A DNA stretch of 64,000 nucleotides from Bradyrhizobium sp. U87765 SZCCT0048 (GCF_018131225.1 NZ_JAFCMM010000002.1:744001-808000); one strand, 5' to 3'. Positions 8,639 to 18,607 are shown, counted from the stretch's first letter. Translations and numbers: made by a program. The notes: generated by a model from the letters alone, not told the origin.

Positions 8639-9211
8639 TCAGATCAGGCCGGAGACAAGGCCGAGGCCAACGGCGACGCAGGCCGCTCCGGCGACCCGCA
8701 CCAGCGGCCGCGCGCGGGCGGACGTGAGCGTCAGGGCAAGGCCGATGCCGACCGCGTGGAGCGCGGCCGTGGTCGCGGCAAAGCCCAGCAGATAGGTCAC
8801 GCCGCTTGCCGCCTCAGGCGCCTCGGCGCCATGGGCGTAGCCGTGAAACAGCGCGAACACGCCGACCAGCGCGGCCCCGGCCGCTACCGGCAGTTCGATG
8901 GCCAGCGCCACCATCAGACCCAGCACCACCACCGACGCGAGGATGCCCGGCTCCACGAGCGGCAGCGCCACATGCGCCATGCCGAGCGCCCCGCCAGCGA
9001 GCATGACGGCGACAAAGGTCGCCGGCCACAGCCACAGCGCCCGGCCACCGGCCAGCGCCGCCCACAAGCCTACCGCGATCATCACCGCGATATGGTCGAG
9101 GCCGGAGACCGGATGCTGCAGGCCGGCCACGAGTCCGGCCGCGTCGTGCCCCGGATGGGCCAGCGCCGCGGTTGGCAGCAGCACCGCAATGAGCGCGAGC
9201 AGTCTGATCAT
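8639..9211 (-). CDS. ureJ: HupE/UreJ family membrane protein (probable nickel permease)
   Basis: A 190-residue protein with a cleavable signal peptide (MIRLLALIAVLLPTAALA) followed by HPGHD and five to six hydrophobic segments. The HupE/UreJ pattern is present: HPxSGLDHIAVMIAVGLWAA in the second segment and FHGYAHGAE in a later one, whose His and Asp are thought to bind nickel. Members are proposed to carry Ni(II) for urease or hydrogenase. The ATG at 9211 has GGAGG six bases upstream; the frame extends further upstream but runs into ureA. It lies between ureA and ureB, as in several rhizobial urease operons. Confidence 0.9.
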   Translation of the reverse strand: MIRLLALIAVLLPTAALAHPGHDAAGLVAGLQHPVSGLDHIAVMIAVGLWAALAGGRALWLWPATFVAVMLAGGALGMAHVALPLVEPGILASVVVLGLMVALAIELPVAAGAALVGVFALFHGYAHGAEAPEAASGVTYLLGFAATTAALHAVGIGLALTLTSARARPLVRVAGAACVAVGLGLVSGLI

Positions 9212-9251
9212 GGTCGCCTCCAAACGTTTCGTCTGCACGATGGATGATGTT

Positions 9252-9554
9252 CTAGCGGATCGGCGCATGCACGGTGACGAGCTTGGTGCCGTCCGGAAAG
9301 GTCGCCTCGACCTGGATGTCATGGATCATCTCGGGGATGCCGGTCATCACCTGATCGCGGGTCAGCACCTCGGCGCCGGCCTTCATCAGTTCGGCCACGG
9401 TACGACCGTCGCGCGCGCCTTCCAGAATGAAATCGGAAATGATCGCCACCGCTTCGGGATGGTTGAGCTTGACGCCGCGCTCGAGGCGCCGCCGCGCCAC
9501 CATCGCCGCCATGGAAATCAGCAGCTTGTCCTTCTCGCGAGGGGAGAGATTCAT
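9252..9554 (-). CDS. ureA: Urease gamma subunit
   Basis: A 100-residue urease gamma subunit beginning MNLSPREKDKLLISMAA. Family signatures ARRRLERGVKLNHPEA and FILEGARDGRTVAELM are present, with the conserved end PDGTKLVTVHAPI. It is the first structural urease subunit in the operon, 90 bases after ureD, a gap in which I see only short repeats of CATGTCGTCAC type. Confidence 0.97.
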   Translation of the reverse strand: MNLSPREKDKLLISMAAMVARRRLERGVKLNHPEAVAIISDFILEGARDGRTVAELMKAGAEVLTRDQVMTGIPEMIHDIQVEATFPDGTKLVTVHAPIR

Positions 9555-9644
9555 GAATGGTCCGCTCTGTCCCAGATCATTTGCTTATGTCGTCGCTTGG
9601 TCACGTCATCACATCCGGCCATGTCGTCACGCTCCGCATGGTCG

Positions 9645-10481
9645 CTACTGCAGCCAGAGCCGCGGCAGCGCCGATGGACTGGCGCGCTCCAGCACCGTCA
9701 TCATGTCGGCACGCAACCGGGCGGCATCTTGTGCACAGAAGCGCGCCATTGCAAAGCCGTTCCAGGCCGACACGCCGACCTCGCCGCCGAAGCGCCCGGC
9801 GGCCTCGCGGATACGTTCGACCAGCGCCTCGTCACCGGGAACGATCAGCGCCGTGCCGATCGCCGCCCCACCGTTCGCGACCGCCGGCCGGGCGAGCCTG
9901 GCGGCGATGTCGCCGTCGAGACGCACCGTCTCCGCGAACGCCAGCCGGCCATCCCGGCGCAAGCGCCAGCGGTCGGAGAATGCGCCCTGCTCCACCCGCT
10001 CCCCCATGGCGGTGCGGCCGAACACGACGATCTCGCACAGCAGCAGCGAGCCACCCTCCGCGATCTCGAGATCGATGCGACGCGTGACCCGCGCCCGGTC
10101 GAACAGAATGGTCTCCTGGGGCAGCCAGGCGAGGTGCGCGCCGGACGCGACCCGCAACGCGATATCAAGCCGCGCATCGGCGCCTGGGGAGCGGTAGATC
10201 TTCTCCGCCGCCGCCGTGGTCACCGTCAGGCGGGCCGACGCGCCGACATCGATGCGGATATCGAAGCGGTCGCCGCCGGCGACCCCGCCCGCCGTATTGA
10301 CGAACACGGCCGACAGGCCAGCGTCTTCCGGGGCCGGAAACCGCACCCGCAGCGAGCCCTCCTCGTGCAGCGCGCCGCGCCGCGTCACGCCGTCGCTCGC
10401 CCTGACGTCGAACGCCACCGCGCCGACCGCGCGGTTGGCGGCAAAGGTCTCGGCCGTGGTCGCCGAGGGGTCGCCGTGCAT
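9645..10481 (-). CDS. ureD: Urease accessory protein UreD
   Basis: A 278-residue UreD (UreH-like) protein, the scaffold that binds apo-urease and recruits UreF and UreG for nickel insertion. Recognisable stretches are NTAGGVAGGDRFDI near residue 85, AAEKIYRS, LPQETILFDRARVTR and FGRTAMGE. The ATG at 10481 has GGAG six bases upstream. It follows urtE by 47 bases, so uptake and hydrolysis of urea are coded in one run. Confidence 0.95.
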   Translation of the reverse strand: MHGDPSATTAETFAANRAVGAVAFDVRASDGVTRRGALHEEGSLRVRFPAPEDAGLSAVFVNTAGGVAGGDRFDIRIDVGASARLTVTTAAAEKIYRSPGADARLDIALRVASGAHLAWLPQETILFDRARVTRRIDLEIAEGGSLLLCEIVVFGRTAMGERVEQGAFSDRWRLRRDGRLAFAETVRLDGDIAARLARPAVANGGAAIGTALIVPGDEALVERIREAAGRFGGEVGVSAWNGFAMARFCAQDAARLRADMMTVLERASPSALPRLWLQ

Positions 10482-10528
10482 GCTTCACTCCGCCGTGGGA
10501 TGCCGTCCGTGCAGGCTGCGCCGATTGC

Positions 10529-11248
10529 TCAGATCGCCATCGCCCGGCTGAGGGCGTCGGGATCGAGGCTGGCCCGGTCGCAGCGGAACGTCACCGTTCC
10601 ACGGTCCATCACGGCGAAATGGTCGCCGAGTTCGCAGGCAAAGTCGAGATATTGTTCCACCAGCACGATGGCGATGTTGCCGAGGCTGCGCAGATAGGAA
10701 ATCGCACGCCCGATATCCTTGATGATCGACGGCTGGATACCCTCGGTCGGCTCGTCGAGCAGCAGCAGGCGCGGCCGCATCACCAGCGCCCGGCCGATGG
10801 CGAGCTGCTGCTGCTGGCCGCCGGAAAGGTCGCCGCCGCGGCGCCCCAGCATCGAGCGCAGCACCGGAAACAGCGAGAACACATCGTCCGGGATGTTGCG
10901 CTGGTCGCGCGACAGCGGCGCATAGCCGGTCCGCAGGTTCTCCTCGACCGTCAGCAACGGGAAGATCTCCCGCCCCTGAGGCACGAAGCCGATGCCCTTG
11001 CGGGCCCGCTCATAGGGCTTCAGGCCCGTGATGTCCGCGCCGTCGAACGCGATGCTGCCGCCGGCGATCGGCTGCTGGCCGACCAGCGCCCGCAGCAGGC
11101 TGGTCTTGCCGACGCCGTTGCGGCCGAGCACGCAGGTGACCTGGCCCGGCACCGCCGTGACCGACACACCGCGCAGCGCCTGCGCCGCGCCGTAGAACAG
11201 GCTGATGTCCTTGACGTCGAGCGCTCCCGAGCTGACTTCGCCACTCAC
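10529..11248 (-). CDS. urtE: Urea ABC transporter ATP-binding protein UrtE
   Basis: A 239-residue LivF-like ATPase. Walker A is GRNGVGKTS, the signature is LSGGQQQQLAIGRAL, and Walker B LLLLDEPTEGIQPSI; the EGIQ after the Walker B is typical of UrtE rather than of amino-acid LivF. The start is taken as the GTG at 11248 (VSGEVSSGALDV), preceded by AGGAAGG; an upstream TTG/ATG frame extension (MWQAVG) does not look conserved. It works with UrtD and the permeases UrtB and UrtC. Confidence 0.93.
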   Translation of the reverse strand: MSGEVSSGALDVKDISLFYGAAQALRGVSVTAVPGQVTCVLGRNGVGKTSLLRALVGQQPIAGGSIAFDGADITGLKPYERARKGIGFVPQGREIFPLLTVEENLRTGYAPLSRDQRNIPDDVFSLFPVLRSMLGRRGGDLSGGQQQQLAIGRALVMRPRLLLLDEPTEGIQPSIIKDIGRAISYLRSLGNIAIVLVEQYLDFACELGDHFAVMDRGTVTFRCDRASLDPDALSRAMAI

Positions 11249-11324
11249 TTCACACCACCTTCCTGCATGCCGACGGCCACAAGGGCCCACCGCCTGCCAC
11301 ACCGCCTCGCGCCATCCGCCATCG

Positions 11325-12086
<762 letters not shown>

Positions 12087-12089
12087 GAC

Positions 12090-13262
12090 TTACTCCGCGA
12101 GGCGGGGGTTGCTGATGCCGTCCTCGCGCGCGGCGCTGGCGGCTGCGGCCTCGGAGGCACGGCGGGCGCGCCCCGTCTCCCACATGGCCTGCACGGTTCC
12201 GACGATGCCCTTGGGCAGCAGCAGCGTCACCAGGATGAACAGCGCGCCGAGCATGAACAGCCAGTACGGCGCGAGCAGACCGGAGGTGAACACCGTCTTG
12301 GCATAGTTGACCAGCACGGCGCCGATCGCCGCGCCGATCAGCGTGCCGCGGCCGCCGACCGCGACCCAGATCACCGCCTCGATCGAGTTGCCGGGCGCGA
12401 ACTCGCTGGGGTTGATGATGCCGACCTGTGGCACGTAGAGCGCGCCGGCGACGCCCGCCATGCACGCCGACAGCGTGAAGACGAACAGCTTGTAGGACTC
12501 GACGCGATAGCCGAGGAAGCGCGCGCGCGATTCCGCATCGCGCACCGCGATCAGCACCTTGCCGAGCTTGGAGGTGACGATCGCCCGGCAGATCACGAAG
12601 CCGAGCATCAGCGCGGCGCAGGACAGCATGAACAGCACCGCGCGCGTGCCCTGCGCCTGGACGTTGAAGCCGAGGATATCCTTGAAGTCGGTCAGGCCGT
12701 TGTTGCCGCCGAAACCGAAGTCGTTGCGGAAGAACGCCAGCAGCAGCGCATAGGTCATCGCCTGGGTGATGATCGACAGATACACGCCGGTGACACGGGA
12801 GCGAAAGGCGAGCCAGCCGAAGGCAAACGCCAGCAGTCCCGGCACCACCAGCACCATCAGCGCCGCGAACCAGAACATGTCGAAGCCGTACCAGTACCAC
12901 GGCAGCTTCTGCCAGTTCAGGAACACCATGAAGTCCGGCAGCAGCGGATTGCCGTAGACGCCGCGGTTGCCGATCTGGCGCATCAGGTACATGCCCATGG
13001 CATAACCGCCGAGCGCGAAGAACGCGCCGTGGCCGAGCGAGAGAATGCCGCAATAGCCCCAGATCAGGTCGATGGAGAGCGCCAGCAGCGCGTAGCAGAT
13101 ATACTTGCCGAACAACGAGATCAAATAGGTCGGCACCTGCAGCGGCGATGTCTCCGGCAGCAGCAGGTTCGACAGAGGCAGCACGATGCCGATCGCCGCG
13201 ACGACCAGCAGGAACGCGGTCGCGCTGCGGTTGAGCGAGCGGGTGAGGAAATGCGGCGTCAT
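12090..13262 (-). CDS. urtC: Urea ABC transporter permease UrtC
   Basis: A 390-residue LivM-like inner-membrane permease with about ten hydrophobic segments and the family loop YRVESYKLFVFTLSACMAGVAGALY, in which the cytoplasmic ATPase-contact helix lies. The start ATG at 13262 overlaps the urtB stop as ATGA, and the sequence MTPHFLTRSLNRS before the first membrane helix is a normal N-terminus. An open frame continues 500 bases upstream inside urtB but gives Arg/His-rich nonsense. Confidence 0.95.
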   Translation of the reverse strand: MTPHFLTRSLNRSATAFLLVVAAIGIVLPLSNLLLPETSPLQVPTYLISLFGKYICYALLALSIDLIWGYCGILSLGHGAFFALGGYAMGMYLMRQIGNRGVYGNPLLPDFMVFLNWQKLPWYWYGFDMFWFAALMVLVVPGLLAFAFGWLAFRSRVTGVYLSIITQAMTYALLLAFFRNDFGFGGNNGLTDFKDILGFNVQAQGTRAVLFMLSCAALMLGFVICRAIVTSKLGKVLIAVRDAESRARFLGYRVESYKLFVFTLSACMAGVAGALYVPQVGIINPSEFAPGNSIEAVIWVAVGGRGTLIGAAIGAVLVNYAKTVFTSGLLAPYWLFMLGALFILVTLLLPKGIVGTVQAMWETGRARRASEAAAASAAREDGISNPRLAE

Positions 13263-14887
13263 GCTTCCACCGACCGTCCCTTGAGGGCGAACAGGCCGCG
13301 CGGCCGCTTCTGGATGAACAGGATGATCAGTACCAGGATGGTGATCTTGCCGAGCACGGCGCCGGCCATCGGCTCCAGGAACTTGTTGGCGATGCCGAGC
13401 GTCAGCGCGCCGACCAGCGTTCCCCACAGATTGCCGACGCCGCCGAACACCACCACCATGAAGGAATCGATGATGTAGCTCTGGCCGAGATTGGGGCTGA
13501 CGTTGTCGATCTGCGACAACGCCACGCCGGCGATACCGGCGATCCCCGAGCCGAGCCCGAAGGTCAGTGCATCGACCCGCGATGTGGCGATGCCCATCGA
13601 CGCCGCCATGCGGCGATTCTGCGTCACCGCCCGCATTTCGAGCCCGAGACTGGTGTAACGCAGCATGGCGAGCAGGATCGCGAACACCGCGAGCGTGAAG
13701 CAGATGATCCAGAGACGGTTGTAGGTGATGGTGAGCTGGCCGATCTCGAAGGCGCCGCTCATCCACGACGGGTTGCCGACCTCGCGGTTGGTCGGACCGA
13801 ACATGGTGCGCACCGCCTGCTGCAGCACCAGCGAAATGCCCCAGGTGGCGAGCAGGGTTTCGAGCGGTCGGCCATAAAGGAAGCGGATGATGCTGCGCTC
13901 GATCAGCACGCCGATCAGACCGGCCACCAGGAAGGCCAGCGGCACCGCGATCAGCAGCGAGTAGTCGAACAGCGCCGGATAGCGGGTGCGGATCAGCTCC
14001 TGCACCACGAAGGTGACATAGGCACCGATCATCACCATCTCGCCATGGGCCATATTGATGACCCCCATCACGCCGAAGGTGATGGCAAGGCCGATGGCCG
14101 CAAGCAGCAGCACCGATCCCAGGGAAAGGCCGTACCAGGCGTTTTGCGCCATCGACCAGATGGCGAGGCTGTTCTGGATCGCGGTGACGGCGCTCGCGGC
14201 CGAGCGCAGTACGCCGGGCGAGGTGTCGGACGGCAGCCCGGACAGCAGGGCCAGCGCTTCCTGATCGCCGCGGCTGCGCACGGTGGCCACCGCCTCGATC
14301 TTGTCGGCTTCGCTGGCATCCGCCTTGAACAGCAGGATAGCGGCGCGCGCCGAGGCGAACGCCCGCTTCGCGGCGCTGTTGGTTTCCTTCTGCAGCGCGC
14401 TCTCGATCGCCGGCAGATCGGCGACGTCATGGGTCTTGAAGACCGACTGCGCCGCGAGGATGCGCTTGGCCGGATCGGGCGACTGCAGCGTCAGGCTCGA
14501 AATCGCCGCGTCCACCGACCGGCGCAGGCGGTTGTTGAGACGCACCGCATCGAGGCCCGCAGCGTCGACACCACTGGCCGCCGTGCCGGTGGCCGCATCG
14601 ACCAGGGCGCCGTCGGGCTGCTTGATGTAAACCTTCCTGTCCTGCCCGCTGGCGAGCAGGCGGCCATCCTGCAGCGCGCTGATGATCGGATAGGCGCGCG
14701 GATGGCCACTGGCGACGAGCGCGCTGATGGCCTCGTCGGTATCGGAAAACGAATCGTTGGCGAACTGGCCGACGGCATCCTCCAACGCACCGGCCGACGC
14801 CGGCGACACGGCAAAGAGGCAGGAAACGGCGATCAGCGCCAGCGCGAACAGCGGCGCGCCGCAACGGAAAAGGAATCTGGCAAACAC
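13259..14887 (-). CDS. urtB: Urea ABC transporter permease UrtB
   Basis: A 542-residue protein with a signal peptide (residues 1 to about 32, ending SPASAG), an extracytoplasmic helical region of about 190 residues, then a LivH-like membrane domain with eight or so segments from GLSLGSVLLLAAIGLAITFG onward and the NMAHGEMVMIGAY motif. The long N-terminal extension is typical of UrtB and distinguishes it from LivH. I chose the GTG at 14887 because it starts directly at the signal peptide; a TTG at 14944 would add 19 residues with no signal-peptide benefit. Confidence 0.93.
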   Translation of the reverse strand: MFARFLFRCGAPLFALALIAVSCLFAVSPASAGALEDAVGQFANDSFSDTDEAISALVASGHPRAYPIISALQDGRLLASGQDRKVYIKQPDGALVDAATGTAASGVDAAGLDAVRLNNRLRRSVDAAISSLTLQSPDPAKRILAAQSVFKTHDVADLPAIESALQKETNSAAKRAFASARAAILLFKADASEADKIEAVATVRSRGDQEALALLSGLPSDTSPGVLRSAASAVTAIQNSLAIWSMAQNAWYGLSLGSVLLLAAIGLAITFGVMGVINMAHGEMVMIGAYVTFVVQELIRTRYPALFDYSLLIAVPLAFLVAGLIGVLIERSIIRFLYGRPLETLLATWGISLVLQQAVRTMFGPTNREVGNPSWMSGAFEIGQLTITYNRLWIICFTLAVFAILLAMLRYTSLGLEMRAVTQNRRMAASMGIATSRVDALTFGLGSGIAGIAGVALSQIDNVSPNLGQSYIIDSFMVVVFGGVGNLWGTLVGALTLGIANKFLEPMAGAVLGKITILVLIILFIQKRPRGLFALKGRSVEA

Positions 14888-14913
14888 GTCACAACCCCGG
14901 CGGAGGAAGAAGG

Positions 14914-14940
14914 GGAAGGCGGCGACAATCGCCGCCTTCC
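14914..14940 (-). terminator. Intercistronic hairpin between urtA and urtB
   Basis: A perfect 12-bp stem (GGAAGGCGGCGA, loop CAA, TCGCCGCCTTCC) lies between the urtA stop and the urtB start. There is only a mixed C/T stretch after it on the minus strand, so it is more likely a partial terminator or 3-prime mRNA stabiliser than a full stop. This arrangement is common after binding-protein genes, which need higher expression than the permease genes. Confidence 0.55.
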
Positions 14941-14965
14941 GCAAGTTGACGGGAGGAAGATGAGG

Positions 14966-16288
14966 TCAGGAGCCCTGACCGCCGCACTTGTTGGTCTTGG
15001 TGTTCCAGTTGCCGCACTTCTTGCCGACCCAGTCGCCGACCAGATCCTTGGAGCCTTCCAGCTCCTTCGACCAGGCATCGCCGGGGACGAGGCCCGGGGT
15101 CTTCCACACGACGTCGAACTGGCCGTCGGCCTTGATCTCGCCGATGAACACCGGCTTGGTGATGTGGTGGTTCGGCAGCATCTCCGACACGCCACCCGTG
15201 AGGTTGGCCTGCTTGGTGCCCGGCAGCGCGTCGATGACCTTGTCCGGATCGATCGACTTCGCTTTCTCGACCGCCTTCACCCACATGTTGAAGCCGATGT
15301 AGTGCGCTTCCATCGGGTCGTTGGTGACGCGCTTCGGGTTCTTGGTGAACGCTCTCCACTCCTTGATGAAGGTTTCGTTCGCCGGGGTCTTGATCGATTC
15401 GAAGTAGTTCCAGGCGGCGAGATGGCCGATCAGCGGCTTGGTGTCGATGCCGGCGAGCTCTTCCTCGCCCACCGAGAACGCGACCACCGGAATGTCGGTC
15501 GCCTTGATGCCCTGGTTGCCGAGCTCCTTGTAGAACGGAACGTTGGCGTCGCCGTTGATGGTCGAGACCACTGCGGTCTTCTTGCCCGCCGAGCCGAACT
15601 TTTTGATGTCGGCGACGATGGTCTGCCAGTCGGAGTGACCGAACGGCGTGTAGTTGATCATGATGTCGTCCTGGGCCACGCCCTTGGACTTCAGGTAGGC
15701 CTCGAGGATCTTGTTGGTGGTGCGCGGATAGACGTAGTCGGTGCCAGCGAGCACCCAGCGCTTCACCTTCTCTTCCTTCATCAGGTAGTCGACCGCCGGG
15801 ATCGCCTGCTGGTTCGGTGCCGCGCCGGTGTAGAACACGTTGCGCTCGCTCTCCTCACCCTCGTACTGCACGGGATAGAACAGGATCGAGTTCAGTTCCT
15901 TGAACACCGGCAGCACCGACTTGCGCGACACCGAGGTCCAGCAGCCGAACACCACCGCGACCTTGTCCTTGGTGATCAGCTCGCGGGCCTTCTCGGCGAA
16001 CAGCGGCCAGTTCGAGGCCGGATCGACCACCACGGCCTCCAGCTTCTTGCCGAGCACGCCGCCCTTCTTGTTCTGCTCGTCGATCATGAACAGGATGGTG
16101 TCTTTCAGCGTGGTCTCGCTGATCGCCATCGTGCCCGACAGCGAGTGCAGGACGCCGACCTTGATGGTGTCATCCGCAGCCTGCGCCGCGCCGAAGGTCG
16201 AAAGGCCGAGGGCCACGCCCGCGGTGGCCGCCAGAACCCTGCGGCGGCTGAACGGCCGCCCGAGGGCCGAGGTCAATTGAGTAAACAT
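14966..16288 (-). CDS. urtA: Urea ABC transporter substrate-binding protein UrtA
   Basis: A 440-residue periplasmic binding protein of the urea/short-amide class. The first 37 residues form a Tat-type signal (SRRRVLAATAG, ending AAQA), so it is probably exported folded. The mature part has DTIKVGVLHSLSGTMAISE, PASNWPLFAEKARELI and SVSRKSVLPVFKELNSILFYPVQYEGEE-type segments typical of UrtA/FmdD proteins. It is the first gene of the 12.4 kb urt-ure run and has a sigma-54-like promoter about 70 bases upstream. Confidence 0.95.
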   Translation of the reverse strand: MFTQLTSALGRPFSRRRVLAATAGVALGLSTFGAAQAADDTIKVGVLHSLSGTMAISETTLKDTILFMIDEQNKKGGVLGKKLEAVVVDPASNWPLFAEKARELITKDKVAVVFGCWTSVSRKSVLPVFKELNSILFYPVQYEGEESERNVFYTGAAPNQQAIPAVDYLMKEEKVKRWVLAGTDYVYPRTTNKILEAYLKSKGVAQDDIMINYTPFGHSDWQTIVADIKKFGSAGKKTAVVSTINGDANVPFYKELGNQGIKATDIPVVAFSVGEEELAGIDTKPLIGHLAAWNYFESIKTPANETFIKEWRAFTKNPKRVTNDPMEAHYIGFNMWVKAVEKAKSIDPDKVIDALPGTKQANLTGGVSEMLPNHHITKPVFIGEIKADGQFDVVWKTPGLVPGDAWSKELEGSKDLVGDWVGKKCGNWNTKTNKCGGQGS

Positions 16289-16831
16289 GCGATGTCATCT
16301 CCCTGACGCAGACAAAAACCCTGCTGAACAGCCGCTGGCCGTCTGCGCTCAGGGAATCGCAAGAAGCATGCCACCTCGCACACAATGAATATCTATCTGA
16401 TAAAACTGACATATTTTATATTTTCACGCTCGGGAACCCGGCACGCTGCCTAAATGACAGACACGGAACATGACTGCCTAATTTGCAGATAGATCATTTT
16501 GTGTGCAGAAATCGATTGCTGGCTAATTTCTTGGCACGGACTGCAGGCGACGGCCCAGCGCAACGGACGTGACACTACAATCCCGCCAATCCCCGCAATT
16601 CATCTTGAAAGCGCCGCCTTCGTGGCTCATATAACCGCCGCGACCTTGAATCGTATCGTCAGGTCTTGCGGGCTGCGTGTTCGGATCTGTTGTCGTATTG
16701 TCTGCAACGGTATCCGGCTTGCCTTTTTCACCTAACCCAACTGACGCCCCAGACACGCGGGTGTCCCACGATACCCGCCCGCACCAGGCGTTTGGCCTGC
16801 TGCGCGCACTGACTCGTAAGAAAGATCCACT
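16289..16831. other. Divergent intergenic region, urtA / DEAD-box helicase
   Basis: These 543 bases hold the urtA promoter (16357-16373, minus strand) and the leader of the helicase gene. The stretch 16381-16510 is much richer in A/T than its surroundings, as expected for a promoter and activator region. I looked for NtrC boxes (TGCACY-N5-GGTGCA) and did not find a clear one. An open frame of 78 codons at 16499-16735 has poor protein-like composition and was not called. Confidence 0.5.
16357..16373 (-). promoter_or_regulatory. Sigma-54-type promoter of urtA
   Basis: Read on the minus strand, TGGCAT-GCTTC-TTGCG matches the RpoN consensus TGGCAC-N5-TTGCW at nearly every position, with GG and GC exactly ten bases apart. 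Transcription would begin near 16345, giving a leader of about 57 bases before urtA. This implies control by nitrogen status through NtrC, which is well established for urea uptake genes in other bacteria. Confidence 0.65.
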
Positions 16832-18262
16832 TTGACCTCTTTTCAGGATTTCGGCCTTGCCGATCCCATCGCGCGTGCTCTGAACGAAGAAAACTACGTC
16901 ACGCCCACGCCCATCCAGGCACAAACCATCCCTCTCGCACTGACCGGCCGTGACGTGGTCGGCATCGCCCAGACCGGCACCGGCAAGACCGCCTCCTTCG
17001 CGCTGCCGATCCTCCACCGCCTGCTCGAGAGCCGCATCCGTCCGCAGCCCAAGCACTGCCGCGTCCTGGTGCTGAGTCCGACGCGCGAGCTGTCCGGGCA
17101 GATCCTCGACAGCTTCAACGCCTACGGCCGCCACCTGCGCATTTCGGCCGCCCTCGCCATCGGCGGCGTGCCGATGGGCCGCCAGGTTCGCGCCCTGATG
17201 CAGGGCGTCGAGATCCTGGTCGCCACCCCGGGCCGCCTTCTCGACCTCGTCCAGGGCAATGCGCTCAAGCTCAGCCAGGTCGAATTCCTGGTGCTCGACG
17301 AAGCCGACCGCATGCTCGACATGGGCTTCATCAACGACATCCGTAAAATCGTCGCCAAGCTCCCGATCAAGCGGCAGACGCTGTTCTTCTCGGCCACCAT
17401 GCCCAAGGACATCGCCGAGCTCGCCGACAGCATGCTGCGCGACCCGGCACGGGTGGCGGTTACACCGGTGTCCTCGACCGCCGAGCGGATCGCCCAGCGC
17501 ATCATCCAGCTCGACCATTCTGCCAAACCGGCGGTGCTGGCCGAAATCCTCAAGCAGGAGCAGATCAACCGGGCGCTGGTGTTCACCCGCACCAAGCATG
17601 GCGCCGACAAGGTAGTGAAGGTGCTGGCCAAGGCCGGCATTGCCGCCAACGCCATCCATGGCAACAAGTCCCAGAACCACCGCGAGCGTGTTCTGGCGGC
17701 ATTTCGCTCCGGCGAGATCCGCACCCTGGTGGCGACCGATATCGCCGCCCGCGGCATCGACGTCGATGGCGTCAGCCATGTGGTCAACTTCGACCTGCCG
17801 AACGTGCCGGAAACCTACGTCCACCGCATCGGCCGCACGGCCCGGGCCGGCGCCGAGGGTGTCGCCATCTCGCTGTGCGCCGGCGAAGAGGCCGCCTATC
17901 TCCGGGACATCGAGAAGCTGATCCGGGTCAAGCTGCCACGGGAAGACCGCCGCTCGGCCGGCCAGCAGGAGGCCGCGCCTGAGAGCCGCTCCGGCGGCAG
18001 GCCGCAGCAGCCGTCCCGTCCCCATCACGCCGCACAGCACCCCAAGCCGGCGCGCGGGGATGCCCCGGCGACTGCCGGCAAGGGCAAGCGCCGTCGGCGC
18101 CGTGGCAACGGCAACGGCCTGGCGGGTTCAGGCGGGCAGCCGGCGAACCGCCACGAACCGTCGCGGTCGCCTCACAGCAGCCCGGGTGAGGGCATCCAGG
18201 GCGTGGCTTTCATGCGCCGCGACAGCAATCGCCCCCAGCGCCAGCCGCAGCGACAGCACTAA
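16832..18262 (+). CDS. rhlE: DEAD-box RNA helicase, RhlE-like
   Basis: A 476-residue ATP-dependent RNA helicase. The Q motif (PTPIQAQTIP), motif I AQTGTGKT (46-53), motif Ia PTRELSGQ, motif Ib TPGR, motif II DEAD, motif III SAT, motif IV LVFTRTKHGAD, motif V ATDIAARGID and motif VI HRIGRTARAG all follow in order. Residues from about 375 on are a low-complexity basic tail rich in Arg, Gln, Gly and Pro, typical of RhlE-type proteins and likely to bind RNA. It starts at TTG (16832), the only start that gives the complete Q motif. It is followed after 36 bases by an IF-1-like gene; helicase, IF-1 and Csp together suggest a role in ribosome function in the cold. Confidence 0.93.
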   Translation: MTSFQDFGLADPIARALNEENYVTPTPIQAQTIPLALTGRDVVGIAQTGTGKTASFALPILHRLLESRIRPQPKHCRVLVLSPTRELSGQILDSFNAYGRHLRISAALAIGGVPMGRQVRALMQGVEILVATPGRLLDLVQGNALKLSQVEFLVLDEADRMLDMGFINDIRKIVAKLPIKRQTLFFSATMPKDIAELADSMLRDPARVAVTPVSSTAERIAQRIIQLDHSAKPAVLAEILKQEQINRALVFTRTKHGADKVVKVLAKAGIAANAIHGNKSQNHRERVLAAFRSGEIRTLVATDIAARGIDVDGVSHVVNFDLPNVPETYVHRIGRTARAGAEGVAISLCAGEEAAYLRDIEKLIRVKLPREDRRSAGQQEAAPESRSGGRPQQPSRPHHAAQHPKPARGDAPATAGKGKRRRRRGNGNGLAGSGGQPANRHEPSRSPHSSPGEGIQGVAFMRRDSNRPQRQPQRQH

Positions 18263-18298
18263 CCGTCACTCTCAGAACAATCCGATCCGGAGAATTCC

Positions 18299-18580
18299 AT
18301 GGCGAAAGAAGAACTGATCCAGTTTGAGGGGCTCGTCACCGAAATCCTTCCCGACGCCCGCTATCGTGTCCAGCTCGACGCCGGACATGAAATCATTGCC
18401 TACACCGCGGGCAAGATGAAGAAAAACCGCATCAAGACCCTGGCCGGGGACCGCGTCACGATCGAGATGTCACCCTACGATCTGGAAAAGGGCCGGCTCA
18501 TTTTCCGCCACAAGGACGAGCGTCCGGCCGGCGGCCCGCCCCGCAGCGGCCCGCCGCGCGGCCAGTTCCGCCGCCGTTGA
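18299..18580 (+). CDS. infA: Translation initiation factor IF-1 (with Arg/Gly/Pro-rich tail)
   Basis: A 93-residue S1/OB-fold protein. Residues 1-72 match IF-1: MAKEELIQFEGLVTEILPDA, then YTAGKMKKNRIKTLAGDRV and SPYDLEKGRLIFRHKDE, the residues that contact the ribosomal A site. The last 20 residues (PAGGPPRSGPPRG and following) are an unstructured basic extension not present in E. coli IF-1. Rhizobia often carry more than one infA; the linkage to a helicase and a cold-shock gene suggests this is the accessory copy, but the other copy is not in the window. The ATG at 18299 has GGAG a few bases upstream. Confidence 0.9.
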   Translation: MAKEELIQFEGLVTEILPDARYRVQLDAGHEIIAYTAGKMKKNRIKTLAGDRVTIEMSPYDLEKGRLIFRHKDERPAGGPPRSGPPRGQFRRR

Positions 18581-18607
18581 CGCTAGCGCGCAACTGAAGC
18601 ACATTCC

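Noticed and set aside
14045..16306. Plus-strand open frame of about 750 codons across urtA and urtB
   Set aside because: Antisense shadow of confidently recognised transporter genes.
16499..16735. Plus-strand 78-codon frame before the helicase gene
   Set aside because: Cys-rich mixture with no recognisable pattern, in a region expected to be promoter and leader.
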